Shown here: positions 44,139 to 52,866 of the stretch, one piece after another
Position numbering within the stretch: the first letter of the stretch is position 1
Layout: each line of letters opens with the position of its first letter
Origin: Rhodanobacteraceae bacterium
Lineage (GTDB): Bacteria; Pseudomonadota; Gammaproteobacteria; Xanthomonadales; SZUA-5
NCBI GenBank assembly: GCA_016717705.1
Contig: JADKFD010000033.1
Coordinates: 1-63,700, forward strand
Length of the DNA: 63,700 nt
Direction: 5' to 3'
Translations under genes and position numbers: made by a program
The notes under the pieces: model-generated
What the model saw: only the letters and a program-made list of their open reading frames with translations
Told to the model about the DNA's origin: nothing
Databases searched by the model: none

Positions 44139-45593
44139 ATGACCGACCGCACATTGACTGACCTCGATTTCGACAGCCTGGGCCTGCACCCGACGCTGTC
44201 CGCCGGCCTCAACCAGGCAGGCTTCACCCGCCTGACGCCGATTCAGGCGTTGACGCTCCCCGAAACCCTGCAACATTTCGACGTCGCTGGCCAGGCGCAG
44301 ACCGGCACCGGCAAGACCGCCGCGTTCCTGGTCACGCTGATGCAGCGCTTGCTGACGCGCGAGGCCAAGGGCGACCGCCGCATCAGCGATCCGCGCGCCG
44401 TGATCCTGGCGCCGACGCGCGAACTGGCGATCCAGATCCACAAGGACGCGCTGCAGCTGGGCGGCCAGACCGGATTGCGCATCGGCCTGGTCTATGGCGG
44501 TGTCGATTACGACAAGCAGCGCTCCCAGTTCGCCGAAGGCTGCGATGTGCTGATCGGCACGCCGGGCCGGCTGATGGACTACCTGAAGCAGCACGTGTTC
44601 AGCCTGCGCTCGGTCGAGGTCGTGGTACTCGACGAAGCCGATCGCATGTTCGATCTCGGCTTCATCAAGGACATCCGCTTCCTGCTGCGCAAGATGCCGC
44701 CGCCGGGCGAGCGCCAGGGCCTGCTGTTCTCGGCCACGCTGTCGCACCGCGTGCTGGAACTGGCCTACGAGCACATGAACAGCCCGAAGACGCTCAAGGT
44801 GGAAACCGAATCGGTCACCACCGCGCGCGTCAGCCAGCGCGTGTACTTCCCGGCGACCGACGAAAAACTGCCGCTGCTGCTCGGCCTGCTGTCGCGCATG
44901 GATGCGCCGCGCACGATCGTCTTCGTCAACACCAAGTTCGCCGCCGAACAGATCCACGAACGCCTGGAAAAGCACGGGCTGCCGAGTGCGATCCTGTCCG
45001 GCGACGTGCCGCAACAGAAGCGGCAGGCACTGCTCGGGCGCTTCCAGCGCTCCGAGGTGGCGATCCTGGTGGCGACCGATGTGGCCGCGCGCGGCTTGCA
45101 CATCCCCGACGTCAGCCACGTGTTCAATTACGACTTGCCGCAGGACGCCGAAGACTACGTGCACCGCATCGGCCGTACCGCGCGCTTCGGTGCCAGCGGC
45201 GATGCGATCAGCTTCGCCTGCGAGCGCTACGCGATCGGTCTGCCCGACATCGAGACCTTCATCGGCCAGCGCATCCCGGTCGAGCCGATCACCAATGAAC
45301 TGCTCGCCGACGTGCCGCCGCTGAAGATGACCCGGCCGCGCGGCGATCGCGGCAAACCCGGCAGCGGACCGCGCCGTGATGGCGGGCGCAGCGGAGCCGG
45401 CGGCCGCAGTAGCGGTGGCGGCGGCGGCAATCGCAGTGGCGGCGGTGGCGCAGTGGCGGGGGCGGCGGCCGAGGTCCGCGTCCGGCGCGCACCGAGTCCA
45501 CCGGCAGTACCGCGCCAGCGGTTGCAGCGGCGCCCGCGAATCCTGCCGACGGGACCTGAGCAATGGGCGCCGTCGCCACCCTGCCGCGCCTGA
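44139..45593 (+). CDS. rhlB: ATP-dependent DEAD-box RNA helicase RhlB
   Basis: A DEAD-box helicase, in many gammaproteobacteria part of the RNA degradosome. Motifs in order: Q-motif FTRLTPIQALTLP, I AQTGTGKT, Ia APTRELAIQ, Ib GTPGRLMDY, II VLDEADRMF, III FSATLSHR, V TDVAARGLH, VI HRIGRTARFG. The tail (from about residue 405) is Gly/Arg-rich. After GGGGGNRSGGGG the frame as read turns into unlikely sequence ending at 45593 and overlapping gspC by 31 bases. A one-base shift near 45450-45465 gives GRGPRPARTESTGSTAPA and a TGA at 45557, just before gspC. That end is more likely. Encoded divergently from trxA. Confidence 0.92.
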   Translation: MTDRTLTDLDFDSLGLHPTLSAGLNQAGFTRLTPIQALTLPETLQHFDVAGQAQTGTGKTAAFLVTLMQRLLTREAKGDRRISDPRAVILAPTRELAIQIHKDALQLGGQTGLRIGLVYGGVDYDKQRSQFAEGCDVLIGTPGRLMDYLKQHVFSLRSVEVVVLDEADRMFDLGFIKDIRFLLRKMPPPGERQGLLFSATLSHRVLELAYEHMNSPKTLKVETESVTTARVSQRVYFPATDEKLPLLLGLLSRMDAPRTIVFVNTKFAAEQIHERLEKHGLPSAILSGDVPQQKRQALLGRFQRSEVAILVATDVAARGLHIPDVSHVFNYDLPQDAEDYVHRIGRTARFGASGDAISFACERYAIGLPDIETFIGQRIPVEPITNELLADVPPLKMTRPRGDRGKPGSGPRRDGGRSGAGGRSSGGGGGNRSGGGGAVAGAAAEVRVRRAPSPPAVPRQRLQRRPRILPTGPEQWAPSPPCRA

Positions 45594-46489
45594 CGACTAG
45601 CCGCTGGCTGCCGGCGCTGGTGATGGCACTGGCGCTGCTGTGGATGGTGATCAGCCTGACGCAACTGTTGTGGCAGTGGCTGTCGCCGCCGCCGGAGGTG
45701 ATGCCCACCGAGGTGCCGCTCGCTGCACCGACCGGCGCCGAGTACAACCTGACCCTGGCGCAGTTCCGCCTGTTCGGCAGTGCCGTCGACCCGGCCGGTG
45801 GCGCCTATGCGGACGCGCCGGAGACGGCGCTGAGCCTGATCCTGAAAGGCACCAACTCGCACCACGAGCAGCAACTGGCGCGGGCGGTGATCGCCGATGA
45901 CCAGCAGGCGGAGAAGGTCTACAAGGTCGGCGACGAGTTCCCCAACGGTGTGCGCGTGCTGGCGATCTACCCCGACCGCGTGGTGCTGAATGCCGCCGGG
46001 CGCATCGAGGTGCTGCGTCTGCGCCAGGCATTGACCGGCTCAGGCGCCGCAAGCGGCGCTGGTGCAGCCCCACCGCCGCCGGTGGTGGCGCCGGGCGCCG
46101 ATGGCCTGATCGGCTTGAACAACATGGCGCCGACTGCACCCGGCAGCGTCAATCCGATGGTGGTCTCCGCGCCGATCGACTGGGAAGCCGTACGCCAGCA
46201 GGCGATCGCCGATCCCGGCAGCATCGCCAAGGCCTTCAGCGTGTTGCCCGTCATGATCGACGGCAAGCTTGCCGGCGTGCGCGTCTCTTCCAACACTTAC
46301 GGCGCGCAACTGGCTGCGGCGGGCCTGCAGCCCGATGACATCGTCACCGCAGTCAATGGCAAGCGACTTGACAGCATCGAGGCCGGCTATTCGGCGCTCG
46401 ACTCCCTCAAATCGGCGGGCGCGGTGACCCTGACGGTCAACCGCGATGGCGCCGAGAAAACGTTATCTGCGATACGGATGCCGCAATGA
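45563..46489 (+). CDS. gspC: Type II secretion system protein C
   Basis: A 308-residue inner-membrane protein linking the inner-membrane platform to the secretin. It has one N-terminal transmembrane helix (LPALVMALALLWMVISLTQLL), a homology region (YNLTLAQFRLFGSAV; LSLILKGTNSHHEQQLARAVI; DDQQAEKVYKVGDEF) and a C-terminal PDZ domain (GKLAGVRVSSNTYGAQLAAAGLQPDDIVTAVNG, split by the usual GLQPDDI motif). The stop overlaps the ATG at 46486 (AATGAATG), the natural start of gspD. Confidence 0.92.
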   Translation: MGAVATLPRLTTSRWLPALVMALALLWMVISLTQLLWQWLSPPPEVMPTEVPLAAPTGAEYNLTLAQFRLFGSAVDPAGGAYADAPETALSLILKGTNSHHEQQLARAVIADDQQAEKVYKVGDEFPNGVRVLAIYPDRVVLNAAGRIEVLRLRQALTGSGAASGAGAAPPPPVVAPGADGLIGLNNMAPTAPGSVNPMVVSAPIDWEAVRQQAIADPGSIAKAFSVLPVMIDGKLAGVRVSSNTYGAQLAAAGLQPDDIVTAVNGKRLDSIEAGYSALDSLKSAGAVTLTVNRDGAEKTLSAIRMPQ

Positions 46490-48650
46490 ATGCCAAACGG
46501 ATTGCCGAAAGCCTCGAGACAACGGCCCAAGAGCCGGGACGGGGCGGCGGGCCCGGCATCACGTGGGGCGCCGCCCAGCGGATCAAGTCGGCACCTCGAA
46601 ACTACGCGGGGTTCCTGGCTTTGTCGGGTCCCGGGTCCCGGGTCCCGGGTCCCGATGGCTGCTTGCCGCACTGCTCAGCGTGGCGATGGGCCCCGCCCTC
46701 GCCCAATCCCCCGCCTACGACGCCGGCGAACCGGCGCCGGCGCAGCCGGGTCAGCAGGTGCTCAACCTGAAAGACGCCGACATCAACAGCTTCATCGGCC
46801 TGGTATCCGAGGCCACCGGCAAGAACTTCGTGGTCGATCCGCGGGTGACCGGCAAGGTCACGGTGATTTCGCAGTCGCCGATGGACGAGGATGCCTTGTA
46901 CCAGGTGTTCCTGTCGGTGCTGCGCGTCAACGGCTTTGCCGCGGTGCCGGCCGGCAACATCATCAAGATCGTGCCCGAGCAGGCTGCCGGGCAGGATGGC
47001 GGCATCGACAGCGGCAACAGCGACGCGCTGATCACGCGGATCATCACGCTCAAGCACGTGACGCCGGCGGACATGTCACAGGCGCTGCGACCGCTGCTGC
47101 CGCAGGGCGCCAATCTGATTCCGCACCAGAGTTCGTCGAGCCTGGTGATCACCGACCGCGCCGGCAACGTGGCGCGCATCGAAGACATCATCCGGCGCCT
47201 GGATCAGGCCAGCGAGAGCGAGATCGACGTGGTTGCGTTACGCCACGCCAACGCCTCGGAAGTGGTGCGCACGCTGACCATGCTGCAACCGGCTGGAGAT
47301 GCCGCCGGCAACAAGATCGCCGCCGACGAGCGCACCAACTCGGTGCTGATCGCCGGCGACAAGGGCCGCCGCCTGCGCTGGCGCGCGCTGGTGACGAATC
47401 TGGACACGCCGCTCGGCGAAGGCGACTCGACGCAAGTGGTGTACATCCGCTATGCCGACGCCGAGCAACTGGTGCCAATCCTGGAGGCCTCGCTGGCGAG
47501 CATGCTCGGGCAGCAGCCCAGTACCGGCAAGGAGGGTGAACAGTCCAGTTTCATCCGCGCGCACAAGGACACCAACGCGCTGATCATCACCGCGCCGCCG
47601 GCGATCACGCGCGAATTGCGCAACGTCATCCGCCAGCTCGACATCCGCCGCGCCCAGGTGCTGATCGAGGCGGTCATCGCCGAAGTCAACGACGAAACCG
47701 CGCGCGAACTGGGCATCCAGTGGCAGGTGGCAAATGACGACTACGACGACCAGGGATTCATCGGTGGCACCAATTTCCCCGGTTCCAGCGGCACCGGCGG
47801 CATTTTTGGCGTGTCGCGCAATCCGGCGTTGCTGGCGGGCTCCAGCGGCCTCAACATCGGCTATATCCTCGGCTCCACCTTGCTGCCGGGCTCCGACGAC
47901 GAGTACATCCAGATCGGCGCGCTGGCCAAGGCGCTGACCGGCAACACCAATACCAACATCCTGTCGACGCCGTCGACGATGACCCTCGATCACCAGGAGG
48001 CGGTGCTCAGTGTCGGCCAGGAAGTGCCGTTCCTGACCGGACAGTACGCATCGACGGGCAGCACCACCGTCACCGGCGGCGGCATCGGCGGCAATCAGAG
48101 CGGCGTGGTCAATCCCTTCCAGACCATCGATCGCAAGGAAGTCGGTCTCAAGCTGCAGGTCACGCCGCACATCAACGAGGGTGACGCGGTGATCATGGAC
48201 ATCAACCTGGAGGTCTCCAGCCTGGCACCGAACACCGCCGGCGCGGTCGACCTGATCACCAACAACCGCAAGCTGACCACGCGCGTGCTGGTGCCCGACG
48301 GCGGCTTGCTGGTACTCGGTGGCCTGACCACCGAAGAGCTGCGCGAGACCATCCAGAAAGTCCCCGGCCTGGGCGACATTCCCGTGCTCGGTGAACTGTT
48401 CAAGAACCGCAGCACCAGCAAACAGCGACGCAACCTGATGGTGTTCCTGAAGCCGAGCATCGCTCGCGACAGCATCACCGAAAACGCCATCAGCAGCGAA
48501 AAGTACAACTACATCCGTTCCGAACAGATTCGCGCGCGCGATACCAATGATGGCCTGCTCGACAGCGACCAGATGCCGATGCTGCCGGAGTATGAGGACT
48601 TCATGAAGAAGGGCGTGCCGGCGGACCAGGCACCGACGCCGGGCGGGTGA
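46486..48650 (+). CDS. gspD: Type II secretion secretin, 5' end disrupted by a heptamer array
   Basis: The outer-membrane secretin pore. It has a signal peptide core WLLAALLSVAMGPALAQ, N0 domain (INSFIGLVSEATGKNFVVDP), repeated N domains (ITLKHVTPADMSQALRPLLP; IDVVALRHANASEVVRTL), and the secretin domain with VPFLTGQYA, LKLQVTPHINEGDAVIM and VPDGGLLVLGGLT. The frame with the signal peptide is open from 46446 (inside gspC). The coupled start at 46486 is one base out of register with it: 3 copies of GGGTCCC (46627-46647) lie between, and one more copy would join them. As read, translation must use the ATG at 46446, the GTG at 46563 or a later codon. Confidence 0.85.
46627..46647. repeat. Tandem heptamer (GGGTCCC)x3 within the gspD 5' coding region
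   Basis: Three perfect copies of GGGTCCC directly before the codons for the signal peptide core. A degenerate, opposite-facing G-rich stretch (cgggacggggcggcgggccc) lies about 85 bases upstream, from about 46534, the same arrangement as the other heptamer elements in the window. Confidence 0.85.
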
Positions 48651-48663
48651 GCGGGATTCCCAA

Positions 48664-48737
48664 TGTGGGAGCGGATTTAGTCCGCGAGCTTTCGCCCGGG
48701 CGAGCAAAGAGCTCACGGGGTAAACCGGCTCCCACAG
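48664..48737. repeat. GTGGGAGCGG-family inverted repeat (copy after gspD)
   Basis: Arms tgtgggagcggatttagtcc and ggggtaaaccggctcccaca enclose gctttcgcccgggcgagcaa agagc, the same core as at 29236-29265 in inverted orientation. A GTAGGTCACG-type palindrome follows at about 48783-48821. Confidence 0.85.
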
Positions 48738-48883
48738 CCTCAGTGCACAAACAGGCGTACCGCCAGATCCTGTCGATGCAGGACGTAGGTCAGGTTGCCC
48801 GCAGGGCTACGTGACAGGCACCCGATTCCGCGCAGCGGCGTGGATAGTGGAGAATGCCGCCCTGTCCGACCACTCGTGACCCG

Positions 48884-50359
48884 ATGACCCCACTGCCCCG
48901 CCTCCCCTTCGGTTTTGCGCGCAAGCACGGTGTCGCCGTGCTGGGGCTGGCCAATGGCAAGGCGCGCATTGTCTGCCGGCCCGACGTCAAACCCGAGGCG
49001 CTGCTGGAATTGCGGCGTTTCCTCGGCACGCCGCTGGCGCTGGAAAAAGTCGCGATCGAGCGCTTCGAAGCCTTGCTGCAGGAGCTTTACGAAGGCGGCG
49101 GCGAGGACTCGCGGTCGATGGCGGACAGCATTGACCAGAAGCTTGATCTCAAGCAGCTCGCCGACGAGTTGCCCGAGCCCACCGATCTGATGGAGAGCGA
49201 GGACGATGCGCCGATCATCCGTCTGATCAACGCGCTGCTCGCCGAAGCGGTGCGCGAGAACGCCTCCGACATCCACATCGAGCCCTACGAGAACCGCCTG
49301 GTGGTGCGCTTTCGCGTCGACGGCATGCTGCGCGAGGTCCTGAGTCCGCAGAAGTCGATCGCCTCGCCGGTGGTCAGCCGCATCAAGGTGATGGCCAAGC
49401 TCGACATCGCCGAAAAGCGCCTGCCGCAGGACGGTCGCATCGGCCTGCGCATCGCCGGTCGCCCGGTCGACGTGCGCGTGTCGACGATCCCGGCGAGCTT
49501 CGGCGAGCGCGTGGTGCTGCGTCTGCTCGACAAGCAGGCCGGCCGGCTCAATTTGACCGAACTGGGCATGGACGAGGCCACCCGCGGGCGCCTCGACGAG
49601 CTGATCCACCGCCCGCACGGCATCCTGCTGGTCACCGGCCCGACCGGCTCGGGCAAGACCACCACCCTGTACGCGGCGCTGATGCAGCTCAACGACAAGA
49701 GCCGCAACATCATGACGGTGGAGGATCCGATCGAGTACTACATCGACGGCATCGGCCAGATGCAGGTCAACACCAAGGTCGACATGACCTTCGCGCGCGG
49801 CCTGCGCGCGATCCTGCGCCAGGATCCGGACGTGGTGATGGTCGGCGAAATCCGCGACCTGGAGACCGCGGAAATCGCGGTGCAATCCTCGCTGACCGGC
49901 CATCTGGTGCTGTCCACGCTGCACACCAATACGGCGGTCGGCGCGGTCACGCGTCTGCGCGACATGGGCATCGAACCCTTTCTGCTGTCGTCCAGCCTGA
50001 TCGGCGTGCTGGCCCAGCGCCTGGTGCGTGTGCTCGACCCGGCAACCCGCGAACAGTACCCGGCAACGGCCGCGGAACTCGCCGGCCTGGGGCATCCGCA
50101 AGCGCGCGGGCAGATGCTCTGGCGGCCGGGCAAGGACCTGTTCCAGAAATCCAACGGCTACAAGGGCCGCACCGGCGTCTACGAACTGGTCGCCCTCGAC
50201 GAGGCCATGCGCCAGGCGATTCACGACAAGGCCGGCGAACTGGAACTCGAACGCATCGCCCGCCGCTCCAGCCCAGGCATCCTCGAAGACGGCTGGCGCA
50301 AGTGCGCCGCCGGCATCACCTCGGTGGAAGAGGTGCTGAAGGTGACGCGGGAAGACTGA
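48884..50359 (+). CDS. gspE: Type II secretion ATPase E (lacking the tetracysteine motif)
   Basis: A GspE/PilB-type hexameric ATPase of about 491 residues that powers the secretion pseudopilus. Motifs: APIIRLINALLAEAVRENASDIHIEP (Asp box start), Walker A LLVTGPTGSGKTTTLYAAL, MTVEDPIEYYIDGIGQMQV, Walker B ILRQDPDVVMVGEIRD and His box LTGHLVLSTLHTNTA. Between QRLVRVLDPATREQ and QKSNGYKGRTGVYEL the two CxxC pairs of typical GspE are absent. It lies 230 bases after gspD, but no gspF-M follows. An in-frame ATG at 48854 is the alternative start. Confidence 0.92.
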   Translation: MTPLPRLPFGFARKHGVAVLGLANGKARIVCRPDVKPEALLELRRFLGTPLALEKVAIERFEALLQELYEGGGEDSRSMADSIDQKLDLKQLADELPEPTDLMESEDDAPIIRLINALLAEAVRENASDIHIEPYENRLVVRFRVDGMLREVLSPQKSIASPVVSRIKVMAKLDIAEKRLPQDGRIGLRIAGRPVDVRVSTIPASFGERVVLRLLDKQAGRLNLTELGMDEATRGRLDELIHRPHGILLVTGPTGSGKTTTLYAALMQLNDKSRNIMTVEDPIEYYIDGIGQMQVNTKVDMTFARGLRAILRQDPDVVMVGEIRDLETAEIAVQSSLTGHLVLSTLHTNTAVGAVTRLRDMGIEPFLLSSSLIGVLAQRLVRVLDPATREQYPATAAELAGLGHPQARGQMLWRPGKDLFQKSNGYKGRTGVYELVALDEAMRQAIHDKAGELELERIARRSSPGILEDGWRKCAAGITSVEEVLKVTRED

Positions 50360-50368
50360 GGCGCGCGC

Positions 50369-51676
50369 ATGAAGAAGGAATGGTGGCTGGCCGCCGGCGT
50401 CACGCTGGCGACCCTGGCGCTGGCACTCGCCACCATCCGACATTTCGCGCCCGGGCTGCTGGGTACGCCGATGGACCTGCAACTGGTGCAACTGGACGAG
50501 CGCCAGCCGGCGTTCTTTTCCGGTGTGTTCCGGATGGCGGACATGCAGTCGACCACCTTGACCGTCAACGATCCGATCACCGGCATCCGCGGTACGCCTG
50601 CGTATCCCGATCTGGTGTCGAAGGGCCCTCACGATCTGCTCGGCTTTCGCAATGACGCCGCCTTGAGCGTCGCCGACCTCGTGATCATCGGCGACAGCCA
50701 GACCTATGGCGTCAATGCATCGATGGCGCTCAATTGGCCGCACCAGCTTGAAGCCGCGCTGGGCCGCCAGCGCCTGGCATCGCGCGTGTATGCGATGGCT
50801 GTCGGCGGCTGGGCGGCACCGCAGTATCTGCACGTCGGCCAGATCTCCGGTGCACTGAGACCACGCGTGATCATCGTCGCCTTCTATGCCGGCAACGACC
50901 CGCTCGAGAGTTTCATGCACGTCTATGGATCGGAGCAATGGGCGCAACTGCGCCCGGATACCCGACTGACCGCAAGCGACGCGCCGACCGTGCAGGTACC
51001 GGTGCCGACCGACAAGCAGTGGCGCGTGCCACTCGAAGGCGACCTGAGTACGATCATGCTGGTGGAATTCCGGCGCGCCAATCTGCGCCGGAATGCGGCG
51101 GTCGATGCCGGGTGGGTCATCATGAAAACGGTCGCCACGCGCCTGGCCGAGCAGGCAACGGCTTACCAGGCCACGCTGATCGTGACGCTGATACCGACCA
51201 AGGAAACCGCCTATGCCAGGCTGATCGAGCAGCGTGCAGTGGCTGCGCCGAAGGAGTATGCCGATCTGCTCGCCGAAGAAGCGCAGCGCCACCAGGACTT
51301 TTCGGCCCATGTCGCCACGCTGAGCGGAGCGCGTTTCATTGATGTCAGCGCGCGACTCCAGGAGGCCTTGCTGGCCGGCGAGGCCCTGTACCCGGCCGAT
51401 TTCGACGGTCATCCAGGCGTCGCTGGATACGCGCAGATCGCAACCGCAATTGAGCAGGCCGCGGCTCCCTTGTTGCCCAAGTACCCTTGCGGTCCGGTGC
51501 GTTTCGAGAGTCGCGACGGCATCTGGCATCAAGCCGTCGCCTCGGGCGACGGCCGCTACTGGCTGGACAACACCGGCGCGGATACCAGCGTGACGGCCAT
51601 CGACGAGCGCATGGTCGAGAGCATGCGGGAGCTGGCCAAGCCAGGACCGGAGCACGCCTTCGCTCGCTGCGAATGA
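50369..51676 (+). CDS. SGNH/GDSL-type hydrolase, membrane anchored
   Basis: A 435-residue protein with an N-terminal membrane helix (residues 6-24) followed by an SGNH hydrolase domain: block I LVIIGDSQTYGVN (Ser), block III VAFYAGNDPLESF (Asn) and block V ADFDGHPGVAGYAQ (Asp-x-x-His). The placement resembles acyl- or acetyltransferase-like esterases acting on surface polysaccharides, but the substrate is unknown. It starts nine bases after gspE and overlaps the next gene by ATGA, so the secretion ATPase and the following genes form one operon. Confidence 0.82.
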   Translation: MKKEWWLAAGVTLATLALALATIRHFAPGLLGTPMDLQLVQLDERQPAFFSGVFRMADMQSTTLTVNDPITGIRGTPAYPDLVSKGPHDLLGFRNDAALSVADLVIIGDSQTYGVNASMALNWPHQLEAALGRQRLASRVYAMAVGGWAAPQYLHVGQISGALRPRVIIVAFYAGNDPLESFMHVYGSEQWAQLRPDTRLTASDAPTVQVPVPTDKQWRVPLEGDLSTIMLVEFRRANLRRNAAVDAGWVIMKTVATRLAEQATAYQATLIVTLIPTKETAYARLIEQRAVAAPKEYADLLAEEAQRHQDFSAHVATLSGARFIDVSARLQEALLAGEALYPADFDGHPGVAGYAQIATAIEQAAAPLLPKYPCGPVRFESRDGIWHQAVASGDGRYWLDNTGADTSVTAIDERMVESMRELAKPGPEHAFARCE

Positions 51677-52866
51677 CGGCGATGCGGGCCGCGCTTGCCG
51701 CCATCGTGTGGTCGCTGATTCTCGCCGCCGGCTGCCATCGCCGCCCACCGGTCGACTTTCATGAAGCCTACATCTGGCAGCGGCAGTGGACAGCTGCCGT
51801 GGTCTCCGCGGTTGCGGCGCAGCAGGGCGAATTTGCCGGCTGGCGTGTACTCGGACTGCAGCTGGTCGGATCCGATGTGATCGAAACCAGGCCGGACCTG
51901 GCGGCGCTGGCCGGCCCAGGCAAGCCGGTGCGGCTGGTCGTGCGCATCGATGGTGCGCGTGGGCCGCTGGCGGTGCCGGCCTTGTTGGCGCGGCTGTCGC
52001 CGCTGATCGTACGCTGGCGCGCCGCCGGCCTCGATCTGACCGGCATCGAGATCGACCACGACTGCGCCACCTCTGCGCTCGCCGACTACGCGTCGTGGCT
52101 GCAGCAACTGCGCCGCGGATTGCCGGGCGAACTCAGGTTATCGATCACCGCGCTGCCGAGTTGGCTGGACAGCCCGGCGCTGGATCAGCTGCTGGCCACG
52201 GTCGACGACAGCGTGCTGCAGGTGCACGCCGTTGAACGCCCGGATCGTTCGCTGTTCGATGGCAAGCAAGCACGCCAATGGACCTTGGCCTTCGCCCGGC
52301 GCACGCAACATCCGTTTGCGGTCGCGCTGCCGGCGTATGGGGTGCGCGTGGACACCGATGCGCAGGGTCGAGTCAGCGCGGTCGATGCCGAAGCCGATAT
52401 CGAACGCAGCGGCGCCGGGGGCCGCGAATTGCGCGCCGATCCGCGCGAAGTGGCCCGCTTCCTGCGCCAGCTGGCGAGCGACCGGCCGGAGAATCTTCGT
52501 GGATACTTGTGGTTCCGCTTGCCGGTGGCGGGCGACCGTCGCGGCTGGAGCGCGGCCATGCTCGGCGCGGTGATCGCAGCTACGCCGCTGGAATCGCATT
52601 TTGTCGTCCGCGGCACTCTGAACGCGGGCGGCAGCGTTGATCTTGCGCTACGCAACCTGGGCACGCTGGACGCGCCGCCGCCGGCGGTCGATTTGCCTGC
52701 GCACTGTCGCCTCGGCGACGCCCTGGGGCGCTATCGTCTGCAGTCGACGCCGGCCGGACTGCGGCTGGCGCCCGACGCAGACGCCTGGCTGCCGGTCGGG
52801 GAAACCATGGATATCGGCTGGGTACGCTGCGCGCAGACACTGGAACGGGAGTGGGTGATTCGATGA
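51673..52866 (+). CDS. DUF3142 family exported protein
   Basis: A 397-residue protein; the N-terminus MTAMRAALAAIVWSLILAAG ends in a Cys (AAGC), so it may be a lipoprotein. DUF3142 hallmarks: the early AYIWQRQWTAAVVSAV and GIEIDHDCATSALADYASWL, followed by a TIM-barrel-like core with LSITALPSWL. Function unknown; the fold resembles glycoside-hydrolase barrels. Starts in the ATGA overlap with the SGNH gene and ends in an ATGA overlap with the next gene. Confidence 0.75.
   Translation: MTAMRAALAAIVWSLILAAGCHRRPPVDFHEAYIWQRQWTAAVVSAVAAQQGEFAGWRVLGLQLVGSDVIETRPDLAALAGPGKPVRLVVRIDGARGPLAVPALLARLSPLIVRWRAAGLDLTGIEIDHDCATSALADYASWLQQLRRGLPGELRLSITALPSWLDSPALDQLLATVDDSVLQVHAVERPDRSLFDGKQARQWTLAFARRTQHPFAVALPAYGVRVDTDAQGRVSAVDAEADIERSGAGGRELRADPREVARFLRQLASDRPENLRGYLWFRLPVAGDRRGWSAAMLGAVIAATPLESHFVVRGTLNAGGSVDLALRNLGTLDAPPPAVDLPAHCRLGDALGRYRLQSTPAGLRLAPDADAWLPVGETMDIGWVRCAQTLEREWVIR

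Noticed and set aside
48740..51748. 1000-residue minus-strand frame opposite gspE and the SGNH gene
   Set aside because: Shadow of genuine plus-strand genes; composition (His, Gln, Arg, Val rich) and lack of motifs argue against it.
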